Source: Lepas anatifera (Eukaryota > Arthropoda > Thecostraca > Lepadidae). From it: 64,000 nt of DNA. Under the pieces are notes generated by a model. That model was not told the DNA's origin and searched no databases. It saw only the letters and a list, made by a program, of their open reading frames with translations. The position numbers were made by a program, and so were the translations under genes. Shown one piece after another: positions 11,722-24,241 of the stretch. Position 1 is the stretch's first letter. Each line of letters begins with the position of its first letter. The DNA lies in the NCBI GenBank assembly GCA_034440635.1, contig JAOTON010001585.1, forward strand, positions 62,001-126,000, written 5' to 3'.

Positions 11722-14200
11722 CTGCAAACTCCATCCCAAGAGACATCTCTCGCCACTAGTCTGTCCCAGATAGTGTCTGAGGAGATGTCTCTTTCCAACA
11801 GCCCGTCAGCTCCCGCTGTTTCCACTTCCTCTCCTATGGAACCCATTCCCATACCTTGTCTCTCTTACGCAGAGAAAGTAAAGCTGCCGCCCTCCAGCCC
11901 TCCTGAGCCAAAAGAACCCTCTCCTCCACCACGCCAGGAGAGTCCCGAGCCACAGTACGACCCAACCCCACGCGCTTCTACGCCTCCTCCCGCCCTCCCT
12001 CTGTCGCCCACAGGATCCTTGGAGGCGGAGGACTGGCAACCTGTGGAGACGCGCAGGGAAAAGAGAGCTCGCCGGCGCAGTGAGCGCGTCAGCGAGTCCG
12101 AGAAAAAGAGCGAGACTAGTTTGGACGCGTTCGATATTTTGCTTTGCGATGGCGAAGGCTTACACGACGGCTTGCAAGAGATGCTGATCCAGGAGGAGCC
12201 AGCCTCCGGGGATGGCCTGTCGATGCAAAATGAAACTATCCCGACTGATATAGGCAATGCAGACACTGCTAAGCTCGAGGTACAGAAAGATGAGAAGGCA
12301 ATGCCTGAGATGGATGCATTCGACTTGCTCATGTCCGGAGGGGATGACTTTGGTGAAGGATTTCAGGAGGCTTTTGGGGAAAATGAGAATGGTTCGCCAG
12401 GGCATACCCTAAAGGATGACTCTCCACAGCAAGGAGCACCGGCCATAGACGCGTTCGATCTTCTCATGGCTGCAGGTGATGACCTTCAGGCTGGTTTCGA
12501 AGAGGCCTTTGCAGAAGATACTGAGGTAGAGCCTATGGTGAAAGCACAGCCCAAACATAAGCACTCTGGAAGTGCAGCAGGCATAAAGCAAAATCCTATG
12601 CAGGTTGACAACAAGAGTTCAGAGCCGAAATCAGAAGACAAGGAGACGGCCAAGGTTGAGGCTGATGAATTGTCTGGACCTCTTCCAAAGCAGCAATCAC
12701 CTCCTATAGCAGAAGGTCAAGAGCCCAAAACACACAAGGCTTCAAAGGGAAGGAAGCCAAGAAGTCGCAAGAACAGCGAAAAGACTAAAGAAAGTCGTCA
12801 GCCCCGTACGCCGCGCCAAAGCACCTGCAGCGAGGGTGATTCTGCTCCACTGGCATATTCAGACAGTGTTTCCTGGTTCGACAAAGCTGAACATGATGCC
12901 GCAGAAGCGCAATTCTATCAGAATCAAGCCAACACTGCTGCTTCCTCCCCACCACCCGACATAAAAGAGGAACTAAAAAAAACTTCGATGAAGCCAGCTG
13001 GAAAACCACTTAGTCCCAGCAGTGACAAGTGTCACGTAGACGACCGGCGCTGGCCGGAGGCGTCGGGTAGTGTAGACGCAAACGTGTCACGAGCTGTCCC
13101 TGTCGCATCCCAGCCTCCTCTTCTTAGCACACAGCTTCAGTTATCTGGTGACGTGCCACAGCTGACAAGCTGCCTACAGCCACAGTCGCTCAGTACACAA
13201 CAGCATTCGCTGAGTTCTCAGGCACCATCGATGAGCTCTCAACCACCCTCGATGAACTCTCAGCCACCGTCGTTCAGCACTCAGCCCCAGTCTCTGAGTT
13301 CTCAACCCCAATCACTGAGCACCCAGCCTCAGTCATTGTCCTTGTCGTCAATGCCCCACTCGCTCACGTCACAGCCCATGTCCATGTCTTCTCAGCCACA
13401 ATCTCTCGCCTCGCAGCCATTGTCCCTAGCCTCCCAGCCGGATTTGTACTTTGAGGATGTAATTTTGCCAGGCCGCCAGAGCAGTGTCACAATGACCACT
13501 TTGCCAGGTTACACAGCCCAGCAGGTCAGTGAACGCCTTGCACCCGGCGAAGAGTTGGAGAGTCTCCGAACTGAGCCCGAATTAGAGCCTGAAGAGCCCA
13601 GCGAGCATTCGAAACCAGGAAAGAACAAAAGAACCAAACGGAGGCGACGCCGCAGTGAGAGGCTGAGCGAGTCGGAGCGTCGCAGTGGACAGAGAACGAG
13701 CGATTCAGATTCGTGCCACGTTGCCAGTCCGTCTAAAAATAATGCTGGCGCGAAACAAGCCGTGACAGCGGAGGCCCAGTCTCTGCATGAACACCCACCA
13801 GTCGATGTTGAAACGTCGAAGAAAAATGCTAATGCGAAGACGACATTTGTTGAGAATGGCGCAACCGTAGATGGGAAAAGTCCATCCAAGCCCAGCAGGC
13901 CTCGTCAAAGACGTAAAAAGACCAAGTCATCCAGCAGCACCGGCGAACCAGCTGACAGTGCAACACCAGCAAAAGAGCAGTCACCATCGAAAGCGAAGAC
14001 AGCTGACGGAAAAGCCGAAAACCGGACGGTGACTGAAAGTCTTAGTTCAACACCTGCTCCAAAAACATCTACAAGTGAGAACCCAAATACCTCATGGCAT
14101 CAAACAAATGAAATCGCAAGAAATGTCCTGCCTACTCCACAGTCCTCCATGCCAGCAGAAGCCACAAAAAGAACCACTCTACAGCATCAACATGTACCAA
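11722..14200 (+). CDS. MYND-MSS51-like gene, disordered middle segment
   Basis: About 830 codons in the same frame as the upstream segment; the first ATG after the TAG is at 11773. Numbering from there: Pro/Ser-rich start with LSYAEKVKLP (31-40); a basic RREKRARRRSERVSESE block (94-110); three copies of an acidic/aromatic motif DAFDLLM..GDD...GF.EAF (118-138, 181-201, 226-246); a long Ser/Gln/Pro repeat of the type SLSSQPQSLSTQP (about 445-560); and a second basic block KRTKRRRRRSERLSESE (about 618-634). It is mostly disordered and probably serves as a scaffold or interaction region. The frame ends at 14316 but coding character moves to another frame between 14112 and 14313, so the two segments belong together through a small intron or an indel. 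Confidence 0.6.
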
Positions 14201-15656
14201 CAGCGAAACTCCAGCAAAACCTCTCAAGCCTTCCGTTTCCAGCAGCGATCCTAGTTCTCCAGAAAACGGACCTTCGTTTCGTCCCGACGATAAAGGCAAG
14301 AGATATGCGTCGTTGATGCAGCAGAGTGCGGATATGCTTCCAGCAAGGCCAGTCTTCCTTGCCCACGCTTGTTTCGTGTGCAAACGTCTTCACAGCAAGC
14401 AATGCAGGCTGAAGTCATGTGGTAGCTGTAGGCTAGTGGCTTATTGCTCCGCTGAACATCAACGGGCACATTGGTCACTGCATCGATCACTGTGTAAGGT
14501 AGTGACCAAACGGATGCGAAAACAGGGAACTGATCATATTTACCGAGAGGCGTATAATGTAACCGATCATGAACAATGGAAGCATATCCGGTTTAAGAAC
14601 ATGACTGTATGTGAAGAAATGCTGGGCAGACCGATGGAGCCGTACGAGAAGGAAATGTTCCTGTATCCTCGCGTGTGCGACACATGCCACGAGACGACTC
14701 CAGAAAAGTTGCACACATGTCATTCCTGCCATTCCGTCAGCTATTGCTCTGAGGCTCACCTCCGTAAGACACATGCCAAGTTCTGCAAGGATCTGAAGCT
14801 TCTAGTCGACATACACTGTTATCAGAATGAACACGGTGTCTGTGATCCGGATCTTCCCGATAAGATGCTCACAGAGTACATGGAACTTCCATCCACCATC
14901 CGTGAATTTCTTGTCGTCGACATGCTCGGGCCTCAAAAGGCGTACAACATGGGGAATGTAGAGCTGGCAGTCATGTCAGAGAATGCGTCTTATCCACTGA
15001 CAGCCCTGTTCGCCCTCCAGAACATTCCGGTCGCTGAAGAGGCTCACATCAGCCAGTTGAGCGAGCTGACGATTCACGTTGTGGGTGCGGAGTTTAGCGC
15101 CGAGTGCGACACCATCGCCAAGTGGGACGTCTTCCTGCTCAACGTGCTGCCAAACCTTCGAAGACTGCACGTGGTGTTCATTGGGCCCGAGCTGGACATG
15201 GGCCCTGAGGGGCGGCCGGGCGTCTCTGACGAGGACTTCACCTGTGAGCCGTGCCTGCGCTCCGGCAAACACTTCACCGCGGAGTTCCAGCCCACCACCT
15301 ACTACCACACCTACTGCCGCAGTCCCCAGTTCCGGGCTCCGAACGTCATCTGCGCCTTCAACGCAGGCATCTACCGCACCACAGGCCACGAGCGGACCGA
15401 CTCCTGGCGCGAGACGATCCCCTGCCTCGTACGAGACGGCGTACCCTTGATCGTCACCGCTTACACAATGCTCGAGTGTCCACAAGACGTGGCACGGATT
15501 CAGGAGGAGCAGAAGGTGGACGTGCTTCTCCCTCCCATGAAGAATCCCTACCGGAGCACAAGGCCCGCTCAGAACTTCTTGAACGAACACGAGAATCCTC
15601 TCATATACAAGAACCAGTACGTTGCCTGTCTGACAGCCGCACGAGTTCGAAAGTGA
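14112..15656 (+). CDS. MYND-MSS51-like gene, C-terminal segment: two MYND zinc fingers plus MSS51-type domain
   Basis: The frame is open from 14112 and continues to the stop at 15654-15656. An ATG is at 14316, but coding-like sequence precedes it (NSETPAKPLKPS..GPSFRPDDKGKRY), so this is not a separate start. A first MYND finger (CFVC..CGSC..YCSAEH..HWSLHRSLC) lies about 20-60 residues after the ATG, and a second (CDTC..CHSC..YCSEAH..THAKFC) about 120-160. The rest resembles the C-terminal domain of Mss51-type zinc-finger proteins (ELTIHVVGAEF, LHVVFIGPEL, FNAGIYR, and a late TAYTMLECPQD). MYND fingers bind proline-rich partners. The exact role is unknown. A possible intron 14075-14184 (gtgaga..ctacag) would restore phase with the upstream segment. 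Confidence 0.8.
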   Translation, partial: NRKKCPAYSTVLHASRSHKKNHSTASTCTNSETPAKPLKPSVSSSDPSSPENGPSFRPDDKGKRYASLMQQSADMLPARPVFLAHACFVCKRLHSKQCRLKSCGSCRLVAYCSAEHQRAHWSLHRSLCKVVTKRMRKQGTDHIYREAYNVTDHEQWKHIRFKNMTVCEEMLGRPMEPYEKEMFLYPRVCDTCHETTPEKLHTCHSCHSVSYCSEAHLRKTHAKFCKDLKLLVDIHCYQNEHGVCDPDLPDKMLTEYMELPSTIREFLVVDMLGPQKAYNMGNVELAVMSENASYPLTALFALQNIPVAEEAHISQLSELTIHVVGAEFSAECDTIAKWDVFLLNVLPNLRRLHVVFIGPELDMGPEGRPGVSDEDFTCEPCLRSGKHFTAEFQPTTYYHTYCRSPQFRAPNVICAFNAGIYRTTGHERTDSWRETIPCLVRDGVPLIVTAYTMLECPQDVARIQEEQKVDVLLPPMKNPYRSTRPAQNFLNEHENPLIYKNQYVACLTAARVRK

Positions 15657-15704
15657 GCATTCGCGACACTCCCCTCGGATAATCTACATCATCGGTGTAC
15701 GGAT

Positions 15705-15710
15705 AATAAA
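15705..15710 (+). terminator. AATAAA polyadenylation signal for the MYND gene
   Basis: A canonical AATAAA lies about 50 bases after the stop codon at 15656, the expected place for 3' end processing with a very short 3' UTR. Confidence 0.6.
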
Positions 15711-16349
15711 CCTGAAATGTAAATACGTTATCGGTAAAAATGTATATTTTCAGTTCTGCTTGACCGTTAGCCGTTCTATTTAAACGAGTAGCAGGAGACA
15801 CCCAACTATCCCACAATGCAGGGTACACGTGCTTTCGGTGGTGGCGGTGTGGGCTGGTGGGACGAAGAGGGTCACGTCTGTATGGTATACCACCAGGCCT
15901 CCATGAAGTGCCGTACAGGTAATTTCGAGACATCATTGTACGAGCCTGACGCGTATATTTACAGATATCACTAACGTGAACTGTTAGAGGCGGGCCCGTG
16001 CTGATGTGTTCGGTAGCATCCCTGTGGATATCGAATTAACGTGGCTTCAGAGGAAAAACAGGCCATGCTTCTGTTCCCGGCCGCTCGGCCTCCCACGTTC
16101 ACAACGTAGGCCGGTTCAGTGCTGTGACCACCGAGTGCGGGACTACTCGTCAATACAAGGCTGCTATAAAAACCAGCTGGGACTTTGTGTCGGGTGTAAC
16201 GGCAAACGGGTCACGTTTGGACAGCAGCCAGCAACATCACCTGCAGGCACAACGCACACGCATACACCAAGCATAAACTTATCTTACGCTCCTTGGCATG
16301 TCCCACGCTTAACCAATGTTAACTTTATATAAAACATTTTGGCATCTTC
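15711..16349. other. intergenic, no gene seen
   Basis: No coding region or repeat family recognised. Short overlapping frames on both strands have no domain signature. Confidence 0.45.
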
Positions 16350-16358
16350 CTTAAACAT

Positions 16359-16549
16359 TGGGGATGAGGTGGCTTAGTGGATAGCACCCTTGTCTTCTAA
16401 GCCACCAGTCCCAGGTTCAAGTCCCGGTGGAGCCTCTGAATAAGTCGATCTGATCCCCAAAATCCCTTCCAACAGGGTGAGAGCTGGCGACGCCGTATGA
16501 CCCTGGCAGTTGGTGCGTCGTTAAACCCCAACAATTATTATCAATATTT
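16359..16549 (+). mobile_element. tRNA-derived SINE with 9-bp target duplication
   Basis: The tRNA-like head has an A-box-like TGGCTTAGTGGATAGCACC and a B-box GGTTCAAGTCC, followed by an unrelated body and the tail CGTTAAACCCCAACAATTAT. CTTAAACAT occurs immediately before (16350-16358) and after (16550-16558), a perfect 9-bp duplication typical of LINE-mobilised retroposition. The ends of the tRNA-like part do not pair as an acceptor stem, so this is not a functional tRNA gene. The same tail recurs near 860-900. Confidence 0.85.
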
Positions 16550-16559
16550 CTTAAACATC

Positions 16560-18839
16560 AGTCACAAAAATAAACTTGTGTTTGCTTCGGTGGATACAAG
16601 GCACAACTAGTCGAATGAGAACCTTTCTCACAGACAAGCGTTAGGAAAAGAAGAGTCACGACCTTCGGAAGTTCACTCTAGGACTAACCTAGAGCGTAGA
16701 GCTGACAACACGCAGGTCTGCTTTCATCGCAACTTCTCAGGAGCCTCCGGGCAGCTTCTTAGTTCACAGTAGAGATAACAGCAAACGCTGTGCTTGATGG
16801 GCGTACCGACAAAAACATACACAAAGAACATCCAGTCCGGTGGCCTGATGGTGGAAGGGCGGCGAACAATGAAGGACGCAAGAATAGAGGGAGCCTGTGC
16901 TAAGGTCACCTTCTCGTCAATTTTCGGTGCAAGCATGACCCAATTATCGCATATCTAAGGGTCTCACGGCGACTTCAGCGCCCGAAATGGTCGCCGCACG
17001 TTCTCAAGGGGAAGAGCGACTCAATGAACCTAAGGAGCGGGCGGCCGAACTCCCCTGGAAACCGTCCCTGGTACAACGTCAAGCTACGAGAGAACGCCAA
17101 CACATCGGAGATCCGCTCATCTGAAGCGGCGATGAGAATACATTTGGTTTCCGATGCAAAGTGACTAATTTCGCTGTAAAATCTACTTCGGCAGAAAAAT
17201 GGGGACAGGACGGGCACCCTGTTTCCCGCTGCAATTCTCCAATACCACCCCAAAAATAGAAACAAACAGTTAATTTTCCCACGTAGGCTTTGCTGTTCAA
17301 ATAACATTTACACGTCTCAGTTATCTACGTAGATATGTAAGCTTGTCAACAAAAGTAATGACAGATCTTAGCTTGACAAGTAAAACTGTACTTAGTTCGT
17401 AAACGGCTAAATGTGCATCATCTAAGCTGAAGATACCTCACATCTGGAAAATCGTGATAGGAAATAACTCAATGGGCTGTGCGGTGCAGATGCAGTGGTT
17501 TCAGAATGACAGGAAGGTTTATTTTTGAAGCCGAGACCCACCATCACTTTTGCTGAGGGCTATAATAAGCGTCGTTCAAAGGTTGAGAGCTTAACACATG
17601 CCGGTACGATGGTCCACACCACTTTCCCGTCAAAGCATGTTGTCACGGGAACACAATAGAAACTAACATTTCGTGTCATAACGGCAGGCAGAGCAGAGCC
17701 ATAGAAAATATATATGCGCATTGAAATCCGTTCCTCCAGCCCGATCTAGTGGTGCATTATATGACCTTGTCAGAACAAATCAGAGAACTGACCGAACCAG
17801 ACCTAAGGTATTAATCTAGGTCAGTATAGGTACCAACCAATGCATATTATTCGAACAGCAAAGGCAAGCAAAACACAATGACGTCAAAAATAAAGGCTTT
17901 GTAACAACTTTCTGGGAAGTTTTTGAACTTAAATCCATTTCCTCGTGCATTTCCAATGGATAGGATATTGCCCTGAATTGACCCCGAGTCGCCGATATAA
18001 TAAATTCCGTTACGACAAACTCTTTCCTTGGCACAGCTGACCTCGTTACACAGGCAGATCCAGGGGACATGTTTGAAGGGGGAGGCAACCAGAGCAGACT
18101 CGTGAAAACCAAGTATTTTGTTTAGAAAATCGACCAAAATCGGCTAAAACTAGGTAAAATTTGACCGCTTTGAGGGATAAACAGATTTCCCCTGGATCCA
18201 CCCCTGCCTTCCTATGTGATATGAATATTGAATCAATAGATCAAATCTGCTTTCACTACTGCAACTCTATACATTTGAAATTAGTTCACTTGCTCTGGAC
18301 CGGTGACCTGACCTGACATTAACTAGACGTTAAATTTTTCCAAAAGTCCCCAAAGACCAGGTAACGGAAATCCCAAGCACCGCGACGCTGCATACCACCA
18401 TTTTAAGGCTGTCTGTGAAAAACCTTTGGGGAGACGTTGCCTACTGCATGCTTCCCCATGTTAAGGAAGTATGCAGTACCCGATAATAATCAGATAATCG
18501 TTGAAAAATTTCGTTCCCAGTTACTGAGGACAAAATTATGCTCAACTACGGTAGAAAATGATTTCCGAAAGCAATAATGGGTTTACAAATCTGATGATGT
18601 CATAAGCCATCAACCGAAAGTGGACGTAACACAGAGGTGCCGAGGGGTTTATCGACGCACCAACTGCCAGGGTCAGACAGCATTCAGAGGTGCTGGAAAT
18701 ATTACTGGCGGCACCTCCGTTTTCTGTAAAACGCGCCAACGTCATTGTAATGCCTCACAAGAAGAACAGAGTCCAGAGTGGTCCAGAATTATCTCACAGC
18801 AGCTAGCCGTTTCACGACTTCCTGCGTTTTCCCCTCTGC
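16560..18839. other. intergenic, no gene seen
   Basis: No supported gene. Overlapping antisense frames at 16975-17307 and 17816-18137 have no domains. Confidence 0.45.
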
Positions 18840-19110
18840 ACAAACACGGCCGGCATATGGCTGAGGCGACAGAGAAGCAGACCTCACCCCGTGTGCGACG
18901 GCTGGGTGGGCGGCGGCGGGACAGGCCGCTGAGAGGAGCCGCCGCCGGCAGGACACGTGACTCTGGCATCGCCGCAGCCGGCGGCGGCGTCCGAGGCGAT
19001 CGATGCCGAGACAGCGCCCAGTGGCGCCACCGGCAGCAGCACGCGCCGGGGCCTCACGTGACAAACTGCCGTCCAGTGTCCACCGTGCATTTAAATAGCG
19101 CATCTGATCC
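18840..19110. promoter_or_regulatory. GC- and CpG-rich island with two CACGTG E-boxes
   Basis: Sharp rise in G+C with many CG dinucleotides and GGCGGCGG-type runs. CACGTG occurs at 18954-18959 and 19055-19060, each followed by AC. An ATATAAAG is at 19201. Frames on both strands are open, as expected of GC-rich DNA, and none shows a domain. It could be a promoter region, but no transcript start or downstream exon was identified. Confidence 0.3.
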
Positions 19111-19789
19111 CTAGGCCCACCGGATGTATTTCACACCCTCGTCCTATGGGAAGAGGGGAGGAAGAAGACTCGAGTCACTCCCCTAGCTGTCGGAGAACTC
19201 ATATAAAGATACGGTACTGCGCAGCGTGCTTCTTGTGGCCTAAACTCCCCAATTGTATAACAATTAACCTAACGTCAATTAGAGACCTCGAGAGGCCACA
19301 TATCTGATCAGAATGTGCCAAAATCACATAAAACGCTGCCACCACGCGCTTTCGCGCCGACTTTTTAGTAACTAGAGTCGCAGAAGCGTATTTTTAGATA
19401 CTTGAGATATTATGCGACATGCAATGTATTACTAAGATGGTTATAGGTCGAGTAATGACCTGTGCAACTGCAATTGACCTGACGGCTTTTCGCTACCCCG
19501 AGTACGAGGCCAATTACACTATCAGTGAAACGGCTCCAATGCGCTCGAAATATTCTTCACATACCGTTGCAAGCCACAAGAGGTCAATTCAGGCCAATGA
19601 TCTTGAATAAACATGGAAAGTCAAAGGTTAATATACCAGCCGTGGGTCTGCCTTGCGCTCGGGAAACCGATCCTAGAAGCGCACGCAAGCATGTTTGAGA
19701 TTGCAGTAGTCATGGTCATTTAAGGTCAGTGACCTTGCTTGAATTTTTTATTATAAATTTTGTTCAAGTTGTTCTTAGTACGGCTGCTG

Positions 19790-20107
19790 GAGTTGGAGTC
19801 ACACTAAAGTCATCAAGGGACTTGTCATGGAGACCCCGACCCCACCACCCGAACGAGTAACTCCCTCAATGGAGGGTTAATTTAGAAGCCAAAGTTTAAC
19901 GTCCCACAAAGCACAGGGACGGCCGCCCCGCTCAGGTCACCCTCTCACCAGTCAGTTGCCAGCCGACCTGTACGTCGGGTAAACTATTGAGCGCCGGAGC
20001 GTCTCAGGGGAACCGATCCCAAGCCTGGACATGCACTGCCACTGCATGCTTCTGAGCAGCGGGCCGGAGCCCAACGCTCTACCAACTGCGCTACCGGGGC
20101 GGGGCAT
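19790..20107 (-). mobile_element. tRNA-derived SINE (second family)
   Basis: On the minus strand the element starts with a tRNA-like head (GGTAGCGCAGTTGGTAGAGC as A-box region, then a GGTTCCCC B-box-like part), continues with a body shared with 5625-5835, and includes 'gctttgtgggacgttaaac'. The head identifies it as Pol III-derived. No matching target duplication was found by eye. Confidence 0.75.
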
Positions 20108-23100
20108 ATATTTGCTGACCTTGAATGACCTTTGACTAATGAACTGTCAAGTGTCTGAGCACTTGATGCCTGATTATCGATAAAGTCCCTGATTTTATAA
20201 AATTTGAGCACCCTAGGCCATAACCTTGTTCGACCTCAAAATGGTCAGGCATAAGAATCGCCATAATGAGCTATAAACAGCTTTTAAGACATTGCGTCCA
20301 AGACCTGGCATATTCTCACTATACGACCCCAGCTTTATCCGCCCGACTCAGCCGGCGTCACTTCAGGTCACCAGAAATCATCTGAGGTCAATGGTCCATG
20401 CTGCATGCTCAAGGGGAGTTTCAGGGCATGTCGGCTCCTAATGCTATATGTGGCCCAATGGGTCAAGTACCATCAAGCCAGGCGCATCGAAACCTAGAGC
20501 ATAAGTTAAGACTCAGTCCCAGCCAAATCGTTGTTCTAAATCGAGCGCAGGGAGGAAGGCGGCTAGGACCTGCTGCAAAGCTTTAGGAATGACTTCATAT
20601 ATCCGGTACCCGACATGGTCCAGACTTGAAATCTAATTAAAATATGTTAAATTGAATTTTATACCCATATTCCGGCCGGCGTTGCGGTTAACTGAGCCAT
20701 TTTCTGCAATACCGGAAAATGTGGAAAATAGCGAATCGACTCCCACAGGGGCGAGGGTTACCCCCCTTCCCCCGCCACCAGGTTTACACAGGCAGTCAAA
20801 AAGGAGGCACGCAGTGCTGCAGGAATTGGTATACTTGTTACCTGGCCGATTTTACAACTGGTAACACCATTTTAGGCCCAGGTCACGTGACTAGTATCCA
20901 CGTCAAGTGACCCGACATAAAAGCAGAGAGTTGAGGTTTAGTTTTCTTTAAGTTATCATACTACATTAGTACAATAACTTCGCAGAGATTGGTGATAGAT
21001 CGTTATCTCTATGTCATTGCATTTGGTTTGCCGCTGCAGTTAAAATGGTGAATGGCCTCGTCGAATGGGCTCATTCCTTTATCTATGGCTAATGTACAAT
21101 GATGAAGTATATAACCAGATTGTTGGGCTTATGTTAACGTTAGGTCGACTGCTGCATGTAAGCACTTCGGATTTACACGGTTCACCTCCATGGCGCCTAG
21201 CTACCGTGGCTGTCCTTTGAAACTGATAATTAACTGTGCTACATTTGTTTGGTGCCTAGCCTAAGCTGCGCTCGTTTCAAATACTCGCCTAGATTAACAC
21301 GCACATTGAAGAGGGAGGGGGCGGGTACCCACCCTCCTCGGTTTTTTTTTAGACAGAATACAAAATATGGGGAGGTATACAATTCACAAAGGTCTGTATC
21401 AAAAGGTATCTACATCAAATTTTAAAGGTCTACCTGTTGGACTTCATCACCTTGCTATTATACACATTTCACTAGACAGCATTTGTTATATGACGGTTAG
21501 GCTACATAGCTAGGCCCGTGGGGTCATATGTTCACCGGAGGTCAGTGATAGGCAGTTTATCCTTAAACAAGGTTCACGCCTGAGTGTGGAGGGGGAAATC
21601 GTGTAAAAATTTAAAGTGGGTGAGTGGAAAATCCAAGCTCATAGGGGGCAACTGGATAGATCAATGTATGCACTCGTGGCCTTGAGAGACAAATGCTTTC
21701 GTTTCGATGCTTAATCTTGGGTAATTTCAACATAAATACTGAGCCTCGGTTTACTTTGCACTTGATTTGACCCTACTCATATGAGGAAAAAGTATCGCCC
21801 ATGCCAAGTGATCGGATAATTAAAGTTGCCTAGGTGACCTTCTAAACCCAAAACCTTTGATTAAAATTGCAGTAATATGACCTAATTGTGACCTGAAGGA
21901 CCATCAGTAATGACCTCTGTGGCACACACACCCCAGATTAACTTTCGCTTAGCTGTCACCCAAGGCAAGCCTCCGCCACTGTTCATGATTTGACTTTCCA
22001 CGGGGATGTGAACATCGACCACCTATATCGCAGGAAAGTAGTTAAATACAATGTCTGTCAATTGGTCCGGAATTATGCACAATACGCGTCTGGGTGGTTC
22101 AGTTTACGATACAACGTTATTCTGGACAGAGCCAATCTCAGTGAAAAGTTCGGACTTCCTCGGTAAGCTTCACCCTGAAGCTGTTTGGAACCTTGAAAAC
22201 CTTGAAGGGAACTTTGAAAATCCCCAAGTTCCTGGCAAACAGCGAAAGCCGGACTTATGATTCAAAACCAGCGTCAGGAATCCAGTCGGGTCTATACCTT
22301 GTTTCGGCTGCTGACCGGTGACATCAAACTCAGCCCGGCCTACCGTTTTTAGCTACTGAAGAGTACGTCCGTAAAGGCATTTATTACACACGTACCGCAC
22401 GACAGTAGCACCACGCTCCTGTTACGACACACATGTTTTGCACGTGTCAGTTCAACACTTCTCACCTCACTGGAAAATGGTTTCGGCACTCTTCAATCCA
22501 CCTTGCGGCGAAAATATCCCATTTCGAGTTCTCATTTTGCTTTTCAAAAATGCCACATCAGCTTTTGGTTTACATGGTGCATCTCATTCCGGTGTTGTCC
22601 CATTGAGGTCAAACCTTTACCGGTCCGGCTCTGGCGGATCCGACCGCGAGTGAGATGCCAAAAATGGACTGCGGAACAAGATGGCAATCTGAGGTGAGAA
22701 CCAATTCAAGATTATGATATAAATTACACCTGAACAGTTTTTGCCCGACACGCGTGAGCCGCCAATCCATTTTAGTGTGACATCAGAGATGGGATCAAGC
22801 TCAAGACTGGGAGACCGATATTTGTTCAAGTGGACATACAGCTATCTGAACACGTGTGCTCTGCTGTGTATGCGAAGGCTAACCTGCGCACGAAGCACAA
22901 CACCATCATTCATGTTAATACATTACCCAATACAACAAAATAGCTCACAAATATGCATTTTGGACAAGTTTAAAAAAACACATTAAAACTAGGCCCAGCA
23001 ACATTCGAAATGGCGATCTGGTAGTTTCCAGCCCACTAAGAATATTCCTATAGATCATATAACCTAGCTAAAGTTCACGCAGTAGCTCAAAATTATGAGG

Positions 23101-24241
23101 CAGTTAACCGTTAACACCGGTCTTAGAATTGCACCTCAAGTTCTGTGACGCCCTCTGATTCACATGTGAAAAGACAAGCGAGCCCAGAGGTGATCTAGGT
23201 TTACTGTGATTTATCTACGAAAAAAACCATAAAAGCCCCCAGAAACCTGTATAAATAAGCCAATGCATATATTTTACGATACAAAATATTTTTACCCAAG
23301 AAGACCAGGACAGTGTGTGCAATTCTTACCAAATTCGTGCCGGATTTCCCAAACAACGTCACCTTTAGCTGAAAACGAACAGCTCGGAGTAAATTTCAGA
23401 ACATAAGTTCGTCGTCCCTCCTAGGATACGACCCTGTTGGGGTACTTTTCGTTACTGATACTCGTGGGCTCTCTTCGTGTTTCCACGAGACCCTAAAAAA
23501 GCCTGGCGTGCAAGGAAAGAAGAGGGCATCGTTTGCATTGAGAAAGTTCCTACAAACATGAACAGTTCATCATTACCAGGTCATTGATACTGACCTTATG
23601 TGTATCAAACAATAACGCTCAAACAACAGCATGTCACAACCCATGTTGTGATGACAGTCAATAAAATCATGCATTTGGACCCGAATTGATACACTTTTTA
23701 GAACGGGAAGTGCATCAACTCTTCAGCACTTCCAACTGACATGCACGACAGTCTCATGACAATTCTGAATAATTCTGAACACCCATATGCACGTTTATGA
23801 ACCAACAGAGCTAAATGGCCTGCTCTCAACACGTGCTAAGGCCTCGGTCGCCACAGCAGGAGAAGCGCCAGTTACATACTGTACCACCGGCCAGAGGCGC
23901 CCTGACATTAGCGCCATCTGTAGCCCAACTTCGGCAGCACAAGCAGCGCCCTCTACCACAGGCTGCCCCCAGCGCCGCCTGTAGCCGCTGCTACACTACA
24001 TACAGATAGAATACAGCCCTGCACTGGTGAACGAGATGTAGAACCCAAGATAGCAACTACCAGGAGTCTGGGGAGAAGCCAATTGTACCGGCGCTGGGCA
24101 CCTGGATGGAAAAACAGCCGACAGCTTACCGGAACTGACGACGGGAAGATGCAGGATAGGCCAGTCGACATGATGAGATCACAGTATTGAGAGGAGGGCG
24201 GCAGTGCACGGGACCCTGACGCCGTCCGTCGTACAGACACG
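20108..24241. other. intergenic, downstream of KIN; no gene seen
   Basis: No supported coding region. A TTAACACGCACATTGAAGAG end-like motif followed by a G-rich/C-rich hairpin sits near 21295-21340 and resembles the ends at 5481 and 8106. Short frames (20398-20586, 22051-22260, 22438-22986) lack domains. No AATAAA was seen on the minus strand close to the KIN stop, so the KIN poly(A) site is not placed. Confidence 0.45.

Noticed and set aside
14976..15590. 204-codon frame antisense to the MYND gene
   Set aside because: Mirror of GC-rich coding sequence on the plus strand; no domain of its own.
16359..16549. Functional tRNA gene
   Set aside because: A and B boxes are present but the acceptor stem does not pair; the SINE tail and target duplication show a retroposon.
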